Origin: Streptomyces sp. YPW6 | Lineage (GTDB): Bacteria; Actinomycetota; Actinomycetes; Streptomycetales; Streptomycetaceae | DNA length: 64,000 nucleotides | NCBI RefSeq assembly: GCF_018866325.1 | Contig: NZ_CP076457.1 | Span: forward strand, 5,863,001-5,927,000 | Direction: 5' to 3' | In this document: positions 36,148 to 44,458 of the stretch, piece after piece | Position numbering within the stretch: the stretch's first letter is position 1 | How the letters are laid out: each line of letters starts with the position of its first letter | The notes under the pieces: model-generated | Databases searched by the model: none | Told to the model about the DNA's origin: nothing | Seen by the model: only the letters and a program-made list of their open reading frames with translations | Translations under genes and position numbers: made by a program

Positions 36148-37805
36148 TGCGGCTGGTTCCCGTGCTTGCGGCTGGGCAGCGCCGCGTGTTTGCCGCGGAG
36201 AACGGCCAGCGCCCCGATGAGGCGGGTGCGGGTCTCGGCGGGGTCGATCACATCGTCGACCAGGCCGCGTTCGGCCGCGTAATAGGGGTGCATGAGCTCG
36301 CGCCGGTACTCCGCGATCCGTTCGGCCCGGGTGCTCTCCGGGTCGTCGGACGCGGCGATCTCACGCCGGAGGACGACGTTGGCCGCGCCTTCGGCACCCA
36401 TCACCGCGATTTCGTTGACCGGCCAGGCCAGGGCCAGATCGGTGCCGATGGACCGGGAGTCCATGACGATGTAGGCGCCGCCGTACGCCTTGCGCAGCAC
36501 CACCGATACGCGGGGGACGGTGGCGTTGCAGTAGGCGTACAGGAGCTTCGCGCCGTGTCGGATCACGCCCCCGTGCTCCTGGTCGACACCCGGCAGGAAG
36601 CCGGGAACGTCCACCAGGGTGACCAGCGGGATGTTGAAGGCGTCGCACATCTGGACGAAACGCGCCGCCTTCTCCGAGGCGTCGATGTCGAGCACCCCGG
36701 CGAGCGTGGAGGGCTGGTTGGCGACGACTCCGGCCACCTCGCCGCCCAGACGGACGAGCGCGCACACGACGTTCGTCGCCCAGCGCTCGTGGATCTCGAA
36801 GAAGTCGCCGTCGTCGGCTATCTCCTCGATCACCCGGCGGATGTCGTAGGCGCGGTTGGGGTCGGCCGGCACCAGATCGAGCAGGGCCTCGCACCGCCGG
36901 TCCACCGGGTCGCGGGCCTCGGTCCGCGGCGGCAGCTCGCGGTTGTTGGACGGCAGCATCGAGAGCAGGTACCGCACCTCGGTGAGGCAGCTCTCCTCGT
37001 CGTCGTACACGAACGACGCCACGCCCGAGGTGGTGGTGTGGACATCGGCGCCGCCGAGGCCGTCGTGGCTGATCCGCTCGCCGGTCACCGCCTCGACCAC
37101 ATCGGGCCCGGTGATGAACATCTGGGATGTCCCCCGGACCATGAACACGAAGTCCGTGAGCGCGGGGGAGTAGGCCGCACCGCCCGCGCACGGGCCCATG
37201 ACGACGCTGATCTGCGGTATCACTCCGGAGTTGCGTACGTTGCGCTGGAAGATGCCGCCGTAGCCGGCCAGCGCCGTGACGCCTTCCTGGATGCGGGCGC
37301 CCGCTCCGTCGCACAGGCCCACGACCGGTGCGCCGGCGGCCTCGGCCAGATCCATGATCTTGTGGATCTTCTCGGCGTGCGCCTCGCCCAGGGCCCCGCC
37401 GAAGACGCGGAAGTCGTGCGCGTAGGCGAAGACGCGCCGCCCCTCGACCTGTCCCCATCCGATGAGCACACCATCGGTGTGCGGACGCTTCGCCTCCAGG
37501 CCGAAGCCGGTGGCGCGATGCCTCCGGAACCCCTCGACCTCGGTGAACGTCCCCTCGTCGAAGAGGAGTTCCAGGCGCTCCCGGGCGGTGAGCTTGCCCC
37601 TGGCGTGCTGCGCCTCGGTCGCCCTCGGGCTCGGCCCGCTGTGCGCCCGCGACCGCAGGGCCGCCAGTTCGGCGACCCGCTCGCGCATGCCGGGCCGACG
37701 CGGGTCCTCGTCGGCGTGCGTGGCCGGTGCGTTCCGGGTGGGCCGCGGCGCACCGGTCGCGTCGTGCGGCGGATGCGCCGGGAGTCTCTCCTCGACGATG
37801 CTCAT
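36144..37805 (-). CDS. accB: Acyl-CoA carboxylase beta (carboxyltransferase) subunit
   Basis: Transfers the carboxyl group from biotin to acetyl- or propionyl-CoA. The product is 553 residues, with an extra disordered N-terminus of about 40 residues. Carboxyltransferase features are ARGKLTARERLELLFDEGTF, the acyl-CoA oxyanion region GAGARIQEGVTALAGYGGIF, VVMGPCAGGAAYSPALTDF and the biotin-side GAYIVMDSRSIGTDLALAWP. The ATG at 37805 has GAAAGGA ahead. The frame stays open to 39899 across metK, but that is antisense-type shadow. No biotin-carrier alpha subunit is in the window, so it must use one encoded elsewhere. Malonyl-CoA supply to the trans-AT synthase is the likely purpose; propionyl-CoA specificity cannot be excluded. 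Confidence 0.93.
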   Translation of the reverse strand: MSIVEERLPAHPPHDATGAPRPTRNAPATHADEDPRRPGMRERVAELAALRSRAHSGPSPRATEAQHARGKLTARERLELLFDEGTFTEVEGFRRHRATGFGLEAKRPHTDGVLIGWGQVEGRRVFAYAHDFRVFGGALGEAHAEKIHKIMDLAEAAGAPVVGLCDGAGARIQEGVTALAGYGGIFQRNVRNSGVIPQISVVMGPCAGGAAYSPALTDFVFMVRGTSQMFITGPDVVEAVTGERISHDGLGGADVHTTTSGVASFVYDDEESCLTEVRYLLSMLPSNNRELPPRTEARDPVDRRCEALLDLVPADPNRAYDIRRVIEEIADDGDFFEIHERWATNVVCALVRLGGEVAGVVANQPSTLAGVLDIDASEKAARFVQMCDAFNIPLVTLVDVPGFLPGVDQEHGGVIRHGAKLLYAYCNATVPRVSVVLRKAYGGAYIVMDSRSIGTDLALAWPVNEIAVMGAEGAANVVLRREIAASDDPESTRAERIAEYRRELMHPYYAAERGLVDDVIDPAETRTRLIGALAVLRGKHAALPSRKHGNQPQ

Positions 37806-37921
37806 GGACGATCCTTTCGGGCGGTGGGCGCAGGACGGCGCGAGGGCGGCGGGCCGCGCGGGTCCTCGGTGCTGCCGTCGCCCTCGCTCCTGCCGGGTGA
37901 CGACGTCAGGACGGCGGGGGC

Positions 37922-39130
37922 CTACAGCCCCGCGGCCGCGCGCAGCGGGCCCACCCGGTCGGTGCGCTCCCAGGTGAAGTCCGGCAGCTCCCGGCCGAAG
38001 TGGCCGTAGGCGGACGTCCGGGCGTAGATGGGACGGAGCAGGTCGAGGTCGCGGATGATGGCGGCCGGGCGGAGGTCGAAGACCTCGGAGATCGCCCTCT
38101 CGATCACGTTCTGGGCGACCGCGGCGGTGCCGAAGGTCTCGACGAAGAGCCCCACGGGTTCGGCCTTGCCGATGGCGTAGGCGACCTGGACCTCGCAGCG
38201 GCGGGCGAGGCCCGCGGCCACGACGTTCTTGGCGACCCAGCGCGTGGCGTACGCCGCGGAGCGGTCGACCTTGGACGGGTCCTTGCCGGAGAAGGCGCCG
38301 CCGCCGTGGCGGGCCATGCCGCCGTAGGTGTCGATGATGATCTTGCGGCCGGTGAGGCCGGCGTCGCCCATCGGGCCGCCGATCTCGAAGCGGCCGGTCG
38401 GGTTCACCAGCAGGCGGTAGCCGTCGGTCTCCAGGCCGAGACCAGCTTCGGACAGCTCCTTGAGGACGTGCTCGACGACGTGCTCCCGGATGTCGGGGCC
38501 GAGCAGTGTGTCGAGGTCGATGTCCGGGGCGTGCTGCGAGGACACGACGACCGTGTCCAGGCGGGCGGGTCTGCTGCCCTGGTACTCGATGGTGACCTGC
38601 GTCTTGCCGTCCGGGCGCAGATAGGGCACGGTGCCGTCCTTGCGGACCTCGGACAGCCGCCTCGCCAGGCGGTGCGCCAGGCTGATCGGCAGCGGCATCA
38701 GCTCGGGGGTCTCGTCGCTCGCGTAGCCGAACATCAGGCCCTGGTCGCCCGCGCCCTGCCTGTCCAGCTCGTCGTCGTCCCCTTCCACGCGGGTCTCGTA
38801 CGCCGCGTCGACGCCCTGCGCGATGTCCGGGGACTGCGCGCCGATCGACACGGACACCCCGCACGACGCGCCGTCGAAGCCCTTCGCGGACGAGTCGTAG
38901 CCGATGTCGAGCACGGCGTCGCGGACGAGCGCGGGTATGTCGGCGTAGGCCGTCGTCGTGACCTCCCCGGCCACGTGCACCTGGCCCGTGGTGATCAGGG
39001 TCTCCACCGCGACGCGGGCCGCCGGGTCCTGTGCGAGCAGTGCGTCCAGGACGGCGTCGCTGACCCGGTCGGCGATCTTGTCGGGGTGGCCCTCGGTCAC
39101 GGACTCCGAGGTGAAGAGCCGAGAAGACAT
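37922..39130 (-). CDS. metK: S-adenosylmethionine synthetase
   Basis: Forms S-adenosylmethionine from methionine and ATP. The product is 402 residues, the normal length. Motifs are TSESVTEGHPDKIADRVSDA, GAGDQGLMFGYASDE and the phosphate loop GGGAFSGKDPSKVDRS. The ATG at 39130 has GGGAGAA ahead; reading further upstream is not supported. It is the first gene of the seven-gene methyl cycle/carboxylase operon, preceded by a strongly folded leader. An essential housekeeping metK should exist elsewhere, making this a pathway-dedicated copy. Confidence 0.97.
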   Translation of the reverse strand: MSSRLFTSESVTEGHPDKIADRVSDAVLDALLAQDPAARVAVETLITTGQVHVAGEVTTTAYADIPALVRDAVLDIGYDSSAKGFDGASCGVSVSIGAQSPDIAQGVDAAYETRVEGDDDELDRQGAGDQGLMFGYASDETPELMPLPISLAHRLARRLSEVRKDGTVPYLRPDGKTQVTIEYQGSRPARLDTVVVSSQHAPDIDLDTLLGPDIREHVVEHVLKELSEAGLGLETDGYRLLVNPTGRFEIGGPMGDAGLTGRKIIIDTYGGMARHGGGAFSGKDPSKVDRSAAYATRWVAKNVVAAGLARRCEVQVAYAIGKAEPVGLFVETFGTAAVAQNVIERAISEVFDLRPAAIIRDLDLLRPIYARTSAYGHFGRELPDFTWERTDRVGPLRAAAGL

Positions 39131-39178
39131 GTGGTTCTCCCGTTCGGGGGGCGTGGTTGGTTCCCTCCGCACCGATGT

Positions 39179-39227
39179 TCGGGACCCTCCGGGAACGGGG
39201 CAACGGACGGCTGCCCCGGTGTCCCGA
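39179..39227 (-). promoter_or_regulatory. Structured leader upstream of metK
   Basis: In the metK message, TCGGGAC (39227-39221) pairs with GTCCCGA (39185-39179), and inside it CGGGGCA pairs with TGCCCCG (39218-39212 with 39202-39196) over a 9-base loop. The element ends 49 bases before the metK ATG. It does not fit the SAM-I, SAM-II, SAM-IV or SAH riboswitch consensus as I remember them. An attenuator or plain mRNA structure is possible. Confidence 0.45.
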
Positions 39228-39374
39228 AAGGGGTACCACTCCCCGCTCACTTCGGCGTATATGCAGGTCAGAAGGGTCGCCGCAGGGTAGGACCCGCTTA
39301 GCGTCGGGGGATGCACAGGCGCCGCGGGCAGGTCCTGCGGGCGCGGTCTCAGCAGAATGGCTAGTACGTGCTGT

Positions 39375-39396
39375 TTGTTCAGTGTATTCTGAACAA
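39375..39396 (+). promoter_or_regulatory. Operator palindrome ahead of the GbsR/MarR regulator
   Basis: A perfect 8-bp inverted repeat, TTGTTCAG and CTGAACAA, around TGTATT. It ends 20 bases before the start codon and overlaps a -10-like TATTCT (39385-39390). Its low GC stands out from its surroundings. Autoregulation by the adjacent winged-helix regulator is the natural reading. Confidence 0.7.
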
Positions 39397-39416
39397 GCGA
39401 AAGGAGGTGAAGGTTG

Positions 39417-39932
39417 GTGACCGATACGACGGCGGGTCCGCTGGAGCTGGAGTTCGTCGAAGCCGTGGCCATGCAGCTCGAACAGCAGGGACTGGTCCGC
39501 ATGTCGGGCCGGGCCATCGGCTGGCTGCTCATCTGCGAACCGGCCGAGCAGACGCTCGGTCAGATCGCCGAGGCGCTGTCCGTCAGCGTGGGTGCCATGA
39601 GCGCGGCGCTGCGCCACCTGGTGCCCGGCCGGCTGGTGGAGCGGTTCAGGCGCCCGGGTGAACGCGGTGATCGCTATCGCATCGACCCTCACGCCTGGAT
39701 CGAGCACGCCATGACGCAGGCGTCCAGGTACGGCGAGTTCAGGCACGTGACCGCCCGTGGCCTGGAGCTGCTGAGCGAGGAGCCGCCGGCACGGAGCCGG
39801 CGCCTGCAGGAGATGTACGACTTCTACGAGTGGCTGGAGCGTGAGATGCCCCTCGTGTGGAGTCGCTGGGAGCAAGCGAAAAAGGAGCGGATGCAGCATG
39901 ACCCCTGTGGCGCTGGCCGAGGGACTCAGTAA
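39417..39932 (+). CDS. GbsR/MarR family transcriptional regulator
   Basis: A 171-residue winged-helix regulator. It shows FVEAVAMQLEQQGLVRMSGR, the recognition part LGQIAEALSVSVGAMSAALR with HLVPGRLVERFRRPGERGDR forming the wing, and a C-terminal coiled dimerisation helix. GGAGG lies 9 bases before the GTG at 39417; a TTG one codon earlier is an alternative start. Its 3' end overlaps the ABC ATPase gene by 35 bases, so the three genes form an operon, a common Streptomyces arrangement in which the regulator represses its own exporter. The perfect palindrome just upstream is the likely operator. Confidence 0.88.
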   Translation: MTDTTAGPLELEFVEAVAMQLEQQGLVRMSGRAIGWLLICEPAEQTLGQIAEALSVSVGAMSAALRHLVPGRLVERFRRPGERGDRYRIDPHAWIEHAMTQASRYGEFRHVTARGLELLSEEPPARSRRLQEMYDFYEWLEREMPLVWSRWEQAKKERMQHDPCGAGRGTQ

Positions 39933-40812
39933 GTCCTACGGGAAACACAAGGCCCTGGACGGACTCTCACTGAGCATCAACCAGGGGGAAGTGTTCGGCT
40001 ATCTCGGACCGAACGGAGCGGGCAAGACCACGACCATCCGGCTGATGCTCGACCTGATCCGCCCCACCTCCGGCCGTGTCGAGCTGTTCGGCAAGGACCC
40101 CCGTGAGGGCGGCAGCGACGTACGCCGGCGCATCGGCTACCTGCCCGGCGAACTCCCCCTCGCCGGACGCGGCAGCGGCCTGGAGCTCCTGGAGTTCCTC
40201 GCCAAGGTGCGCGGCGGGGTGGAGAAGTCCACGATCGCGTCACTCGCCGAACGCCTCAACGTGGACCTGAAGCGTCCGGTGCACAACCTGTCCAAGGGGA
40301 ACAAGCAGAAGGTCGGCATCATCCAGGCCTTCATGCACGCGCCCGACCTGCTCATCCTCGACGAGCCGACGACCGGTCTGGACCCGTTGGTGCAGCAGGA
40401 GTTCCTGGCCATGGTGCGCGAGGCGAAGCAGAACGGGCAGACCGTCCTGATGTCCTCGCACATCCTGTCCGAGGTCCAGCACGTCGGCGACCGGGTCGCC
40501 ATCATCCGTCGGGGCGAGCTCATCTCGGTCTCCGACGTGGACACCCTGCTGGAGCAGGCGCAGCGCCGGGTGGAGATCCGGTTCGCGGACCCGGTGGATC
40601 CGCGTCACTTCTCCATCCTGCCGGGCGTGCGGGATGTGAACGTATCCGCGAACACGCTCAGTTGCACGCTCGACGGCACCGCCGACGCGCTCGTCAAGAC
40701 GGCGGCCCAGCACACGGTGGTCAGTCTGGTGTGCGAGGAGCCCGACCTGGAAGAGATCTTCCTGCACGCCTACGCGCAGGACCCCAAGGAGGAGATGCAC
40801 GGTGTCCGCTGA
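39898..40812 (+). CDS. ABC transporter ATP-binding protein
   Basis: A 304-residue ATPase of the drug-exporter (DrrA/CcmA-like) class. Walker A is GYLGPNGAGKTTTIR, the signature is HNLSKGNKQKVGIIQA (a K in place of the usual G after LS), Walker B is DLLILDEPTTGLDP and the H-loop is VLMSSHILSEV. The C-terminal domain after residue 210 is as in resistance-type exporters. The ATG at 39898 has AAGGAGC. The permease start overlaps its stop. With the permease it probably exports the cluster product or a related toxic compound. Confidence 0.93.
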   Translation: MTPVALAEGLSKSYGKHKALDGLSLSINQGEVFGYLGPNGAGKTTTIRLMLDLIRPTSGRVELFGKDPREGGSDVRRRIGYLPGELPLAGRGSGLELLEFLAKVRGGVEKSTIASLAERLNVDLKRPVHNLSKGNKQKVGIIQAFMHAPDLLILDEPTTGLDPLVQQEFLAMVREAKQNGQTVLMSSHILSEVQHVGDRVAIIRRGELISVSDVDTLLEQAQRRVEIRFADPVDPRHFSILPGVRDVNVSANTLSCTLDGTADALVKTAAQHTVVSLVCEEPDLEEIFLHAYAQDPKEEMHGVR

Positions 40813-41578
40813 ACCACTCGCCGTTTTCGGCAAAGCGCTGCGGGACCAGCGCCGCGGACTGGTCTTCTGGGGTATCGGGCTGGCCCTGGTCACCCTCATG
40901 TACACCTCCAGCTTCGACCCGGACAAGGTGACCGAGGGGGCGAGCGGCCTCCAGAAGGCGCTCGCCCTCGATGACCTGGCGACCGGTGCCGGCTTCCTGC
41001 GGGCCACGGTCCTCGGCATGATCGTGCCCCTGCTGCTCCTGGTCTTCGTCACCATCACCGGTTCCAAGGCCGTGGCGGGGGAGGAGGAGACCGGCCTGCT
41101 CGACCTCTACCTCGCCCAGCCCATCGACCGGGGCCAGTTGCTGACGCAGCGGTTCGCCGCCACCTGCCTGGCGGTCGCCGGGTTCTCCGCGGTGGTCCTG
41201 GTGGAGCTCGTGATCCTCAACTCCGCACTCGACATGAAGGTCGAGTTCGGCAACCTGCTCGTCACCGTGATCGGCCTGGGCCTGCTGGTGATCACCTTCG
41301 CGGCCGTGGCGTTCGCGACGGGAGCCATCACCGGGCGGCGCACGCTGACGCTCGGGGTCACCGCCGGGTACGGCGCGTTCTCCTTCATCGTCAACGCTCT
41401 GGCCAGCCAGTCCGAGGCGATCGAGCCGCTCAAGTACCTGTCGGCGTTCCACTACTACCTCGGCGGCAGCCCGCTGCGCGAGGGCTTCGACCCCGCGATG
41501 CTCGTCCTGCTCGTGGCTCCCGCCGTGCTCTTCGGCCTGGGCCTCACCCGGTTCAAGAGCCGGGACCTGAACGTCTGA
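40802..41578 (+). CDS. ABC transporter permease
   Basis: A 258-residue membrane protein with six hydrophobic segments (about residues 20-37, 68-85, 118-140, 150-172, 185-200, 232-248). The cytoplasmic element AGEEETGLLDLYLAQPIDRG is the ABC-2 coupling helix typical of exporters. The GTG at 40802 overlaps the ATPase gene by 11 bases, and a hairpin terminator follows 20 bases after the stop. It forms the channel of the exporter with the preceding ATPase. Confidence 0.9.
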   Translation: MSAEPLAVFGKALRDQRRGLVFWGIGLALVTLMYTSSFDPDKVTEGASGLQKALALDDLATGAGFLRATVLGMIVPLLLLVFVTITGSKAVAGEEETGLLDLYLAQPIDRGQLLTQRFAATCLAVAGFSAVVLVELVILNSALDMKVEFGNLLVTVIGLGLLVITFAAVAFATGAITGRRTLTLGVTAGYGAFSFIVNALASQSEAIEPLKYLSAFHYYLGGSPLREGFDPAMLVLLVAPAVLFGLGLTRFKSRDLNV

Positions 41579-41597
41579 CCGCGTTCGGACCACGTTC

Positions 41598-41637
41598 CCT
41601 CGGCCGCCCTTCCCACCCCCGCGGAGGGCGGCCGAGG
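41598..41637 (+). terminator. Hairpin terminator after the ABC exporter operon
   Basis: A perfect 13-bp stem (41598-41610 with 41625-41637) with a 14-base loop, followed by CTTCT. It separates the exporter operon from the acyltransferase gene. Confidence 0.8.
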
Positions 41638-41659
41638 CTTCTCCACGGAGGAGGACGTC

Positions 41660-42922
41660 GTGCAGGAGCAGTCAACCCCCCTCGGCGGGCGCGGCCACGT
41701 TCCGGGAACGGACGGCCTGAGGGCCGTGGCCGCTCTCATGGTGCTGGTTCTCCATCTCGCCGGCTGGACCGGGATCGCCTTCGACCCCCGGGGCGCGGCC
41801 CCGGCCGCCGACGTGCTCAGCCGGCTGGCCGTCGCGGTCCACGTCTTCTTCGTCATCTCCGGCTTCCTCCTCTACCGCCCCTACGCCGCGGCGGCCCTCG
41901 CGGGGCGTGCCGCGCCCCCGGTGAGGGCGTACTACCGGAGCCGGTTCCTGCGCATCTGGCCCGCCTACACGCTGCTGGTCCTGGTGAGCCTGGTCTGCTT
42001 CCACCGGGAGGTCCTGACCGAAGCTCCCCGCCTCCTGCGCATCCTCACCCTCCAGCACATCTACGCCGACGGGGACTTCCCGCACACCCGTGCGGAGCCG
42101 TGGAGCGCGTTCTCGCAGACCTGGAGTCTGGGGACCGAGGTCAGCTTCTATCTCCTCCTGCCGCTGCTGGCCCTTCTCCTGCACCGGGCGACCGCCGTGC
42201 GCCGCGGACCCGGGCCCGTGCTCGCGGCGTTCGTGCTCGCCGGAGTGCTCAGCCTGCTGTGGCAGGTCGCGCTCAGCGCCTTTGCCGCCGCCCACGAGGC
42301 GCCCACGCTCATGTGGTGGCTCCCCGGATACCTCGTGTTCTTCCTGGCGGGCATGGGGCTCGGCGCCGTGGCGGTCCATGCCGAAGCCGCCGGGGGAAGC
42401 CCGGTGGTGCGCCTGGTCAGGCGGTTTCCCCTGAGCTGCTGGGGTGTGGCCCTCGCCGGTTACGCCGTTCTCGCCTCGCCGCTCGCCGGCGGGCACATGA
42501 CCCCGCCGTCCCCCGCGCAGGCCGTCGTGGAAAGCCTCGCCTACCTCGTGGTCAGCGGGGGGCTGGTGCTGCCGGTCGTCCTGGCCCCGGACAGCGGACC
42601 GGCGCGGCTCCTGAGCCGGCCGGTCGTCACGTGGCTCGGCCGGATCTCCTACGGAATCTTCCTGTGGCACATGTTCGTCATGGCCGTGGCCCTGCGCGTC
42701 GCGGGTCTGGAATGGGGTGAGGCGGGGCTGACCGGCTTCCTGGTCCTGCTGCCGCTGACGGCGGCGGTCTCCGTCCTGCTGGCCTGGCTCAGCTTCCGGT
42801 ATGTCGAAGAGCCGCTGCGGCGGTGGAACCGACGCCGCACGGCACCCCCGGCGACCTGCTCCGGGGACGCGGCATCGGGCGCCGGGGGCGCCGCCCCCTC
42901 CCGGGTCGCGCGCACCCGCTGA
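41660..42922 (+). CDS. Acyltransferase 3 family membrane protein
   Basis: A 420-residue polytopic protein with about ten hydrophobic segments. The N-terminus GTDGLRAVAALMVLVLHLAG carries the arginine and the catalytic histidine of the family. HVFFVISGFLLYRPY, RSRFLRIWPAY and the C-terminal FRYVEEPLRRWNRR are diagnostic. The GTG at 41660 follows GGAGGAGG. Such enzymes acylate sugars, polysaccharides or antibiotics from cytosolic acyl-CoA (for example macrolide 3-O-acyltransferases). In this cluster it could tailor the polyketide, but a cell-envelope role is equally possible. Confidence 0.9.
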   Translation: MQEQSTPLGGRGHVPGTDGLRAVAALMVLVLHLAGWTGIAFDPRGAAPAADVLSRLAVAVHVFFVISGFLLYRPYAAAALAGRAAPPVRAYYRSRFLRIWPAYTLLVLVSLVCFHREVLTEAPRLLRILTLQHIYADGDFPHTRAEPWSAFSQTWSLGTEVSFYLLLPLLALLLHRATAVRRGPGPVLAAFVLAGVLSLLWQVALSAFAAAHEAPTLMWWLPGYLVFFLAGMGLGAVAVHAEAAGGSPVVRLVRRFPLSCWGVALAGYAVLASPLAGGHMTPPSPAQAVVESLAYLVVSGGLVLPVVLAPDSGPARLLSRPVVTWLGRISYGIFLWHMFVMAVALRVAGLEWGEAGLTGFLVLLPLTAAVSVLLAWLSFRYVEEPLRRWNRRRTAPPATCSGDAASGAGGAAPSRVARTR

Positions 42923-43079
42923 CCCTGTCGTCGTCCGTGGGCCGGCTGACCCGTCGTCGTCCGCGCGCCCGCCGACGCCGTCGTCGTCCCCGCACCCGCT
43001 GAGCCCGGAGGTCGTACGCCCATCCGCTGGCCGCCGATGTCGTACGCGCACCGCCGACCCCCGGCGTCGTACAGGGGAG
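42918..43079. repeat. Degenerate tandem repeats after the acyltransferase gene
   Basis: About six imperfect units of roughly 20-33 bases share a core like CCGCTGACCC-GTCGTCGTCC, changing rightward to GTCGTACGCCC-CCGCTGGCCG. They fill most of the 239-base gap before the next gene. No open frame with coding character runs through them. Confidence 0.55.
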
Positions 43080-43161
43080 CGACCCCCGTTCCGCCCGTGA
43101 CGAGGCAGGACGGGGGTCGTTCTCCTTCGTACCGGCGACGAGTCGAAGGGGCGGGAGTGCC

Positions 43162-43686
43162 GTGGGATCTGTGTCCGATCTTCTGCACTGGGCGTGGGAG
43201 CGTCACACCAATCCGCTGAGCTGGTACATCAGACCGCTCTTCTTCCTGCCCCTGGCCTACTTCTCCTGGCACCGGCGCCCCCGGGGCCTCGCCCTGACAC
43301 TGGTCGCCCTGCTGACGAGCTTCTTCTGGTTCCCCGCCCCCGAGCGGCCGGACCCGCGGATCCAGGGCGTGCTCGACATGGAGCGGGCCTTCCTCAGCCA
43401 TCCCGACGTCTTCCAGGTCGTGATGCTGTGCCTCGCTCCGCTGCTGCTCGCCGCGTTCTGCGCCGCGCTGTGGCGCCGCTCGCTCGGGTGGGGCATCGTC
43501 GTCTTCGACGCCGCCGCCCTCGGCAAGATCGTCTGGGCGGTCTCGGAGGCCGGTGACGACGGAGCGGCCACCTATGTGCCGGTGGGGGGCGGGGCGCTGG
43601 CCGTCACCGTTCTGCTGATGGCCGTGGCGCGGCACAAGCGGCTGAGCCTGGCACTGTGGCGGACGCCGGGGCGGTCGGCGGGATGA
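43162..43686 (+). CDS. Small conserved membrane protein
   Basis: A 174-residue protein with four hydrophobic segments (about residues 24-36, 42-58, 83-103, 140-158). Recognisable parts are HWAWERHTNPLSWYIRPLFF, ALTLVALLTSFFWFPAPERP and GWGIVVFDAAALGKIVWAVS. GGGAG precedes the GTG at 43162. I know similar streptomycete proteins only as hypotheticals. It converges on the histidine kinase gene 20 bases away. A role in the cluster is not evident. Confidence 0.75.
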   Translation: MGSVSDLLHWAWERHTNPLSWYIRPLFFLPLAYFSWHRRPRGLALTLVALLTSFFWFPAPERPDPRIQGVLDMERAFLSHPDVFQVVMLCLAPLLLAAFCAALWRRSLGWGIVVFDAAALGKIVWAVSEAGDDGAATYVPVGGGALAVTVLLMAVARHKRLSLALWRTPGRSAG

Positions 43687-43706
43687 GGGCCGCACCAGGG
43701 ACAGGA

Positions 43707-44441
43707 TCATCCCTGGACGGGGAGCACGGCGGTGGCGCGCAGTCCGCCCGTCGGCGGGCCGCCCAGCTCCAGCCGGCCGCCGGAGGCCGCGAGGAGCGCC
43801 GAGGCGATGGTCAGCCCCAGCCCCGTGCCCGCCCGGCCGTGCCCGGAGGCCCCCCGCCAGAAGGGGCGGCAGGCGTGCCGGATCTCCTCGTCCGTCATCC
43901 CGGGCCCCTGGTCACGGACCTCCACGTGGATGTCCGCCGACGTGGCCCGCACGCTCACGAGGACCTCGCCTCCCGGCGGGGAGACGTGCAGGGCGTTCTC
44001 CAGGAGCACGTCCAGGGCCTGCTCCAGGGCTCCCCTGATCTGTGAGCCGGTCCTGGCGAGGCCCACCAGGCACAGCCGCACGCCGCGTGCGCAGGCCGAC
44101 GCTGACCACGCGTCCACCCGGGCGGCGGTGACCCCCAGGACGTCGACCGGTTCGGTGGCGGCCGTGCCCCGGTCGGCGCTGCCCCAGGCCAGGACCTGCT
44201 CCAGCACGTCGGACAGGCGGTCCACTTCGCCGAGGACACCGCGGACTTCCCGTGCGGTGTCGGCGTCGCGGCCGTCGGCCAGCCGGTCCTGCAGCAGCTC
44301 AAGACGCAGTCGTACGGAGGACAGCGGGCCGCGGACCTGATGGGCCGCCGCGGCGGCGATGGTGGGGGAGCCGTCCAGGGGCAGGACCGGGGCAGGTGTG
44401 TGGAGTGGGGTGTGGGGTGTGGCGTGCGGTGCGATGGTCAT
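43707..44441 (-). CDS. Two-component sensor histidine kinase (HisKA type)
   Basis: A 244-residue kinase core with no transmembrane segment and no sensor domain: about 45 residues of His/Pro-rich N-terminus, then the dimerisation helix with phospho-acceptor AAAAHQVRGPLSSVRLRLEL, and the ATPase domain (N box ALDVLLENALHVSPPGGEVL, G1 DQGPGMTDEE, G2 GTGLGLTIA). The ATG at 44441 follows the response regulator stop by 17 bases. Without membrane segments it must sense a cytoplasmic signal, or it is a shortened form needing another protein. Confidence 0.87.
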   Translation of the reverse strand: MTIAPHATPHTPLHTPAPVLPLDGSPTIAAAAAHQVRGPLSSVRLRLELLQDRLADGRDADTAREVRGVLGEVDRLSDVLEQVLAWGSADRGTAATEPVDVLGVTAARVDAWSASACARGVRLCLVGLARTGSQIRGALEQALDVLLENALHVSPPGGEVLVSVRATSADIHVEVRDQGPGMTDEEIRHACRPFWRGASGHGRAGTGLGLTIASALLAASGGRLELGGPPTGGLRATAVLPVQG

Positions 44442-44458
44442 GAGGCAGGCATCCCGTC

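Noticed and set aside
39131..39370. Known SAM or SAH riboswitch upstream of metK
   Set aside because: The conserved cores of SAM-I, SAM-II, SAM-IV and SAH classes could not be found by eye. Only unclassified stems remain.
37806..39899. Upstream continuation of the carboxylase frame through metK
   Set aside because: The frame is open by composition only. metK occupies this DNA in another frame with complete motifs, and the carboxylase has a good start at 37805.
42918..43079. CRISPR array
   Set aside because: The units are degenerate, of uneven length and without unique spacers, and there are no cas genes.
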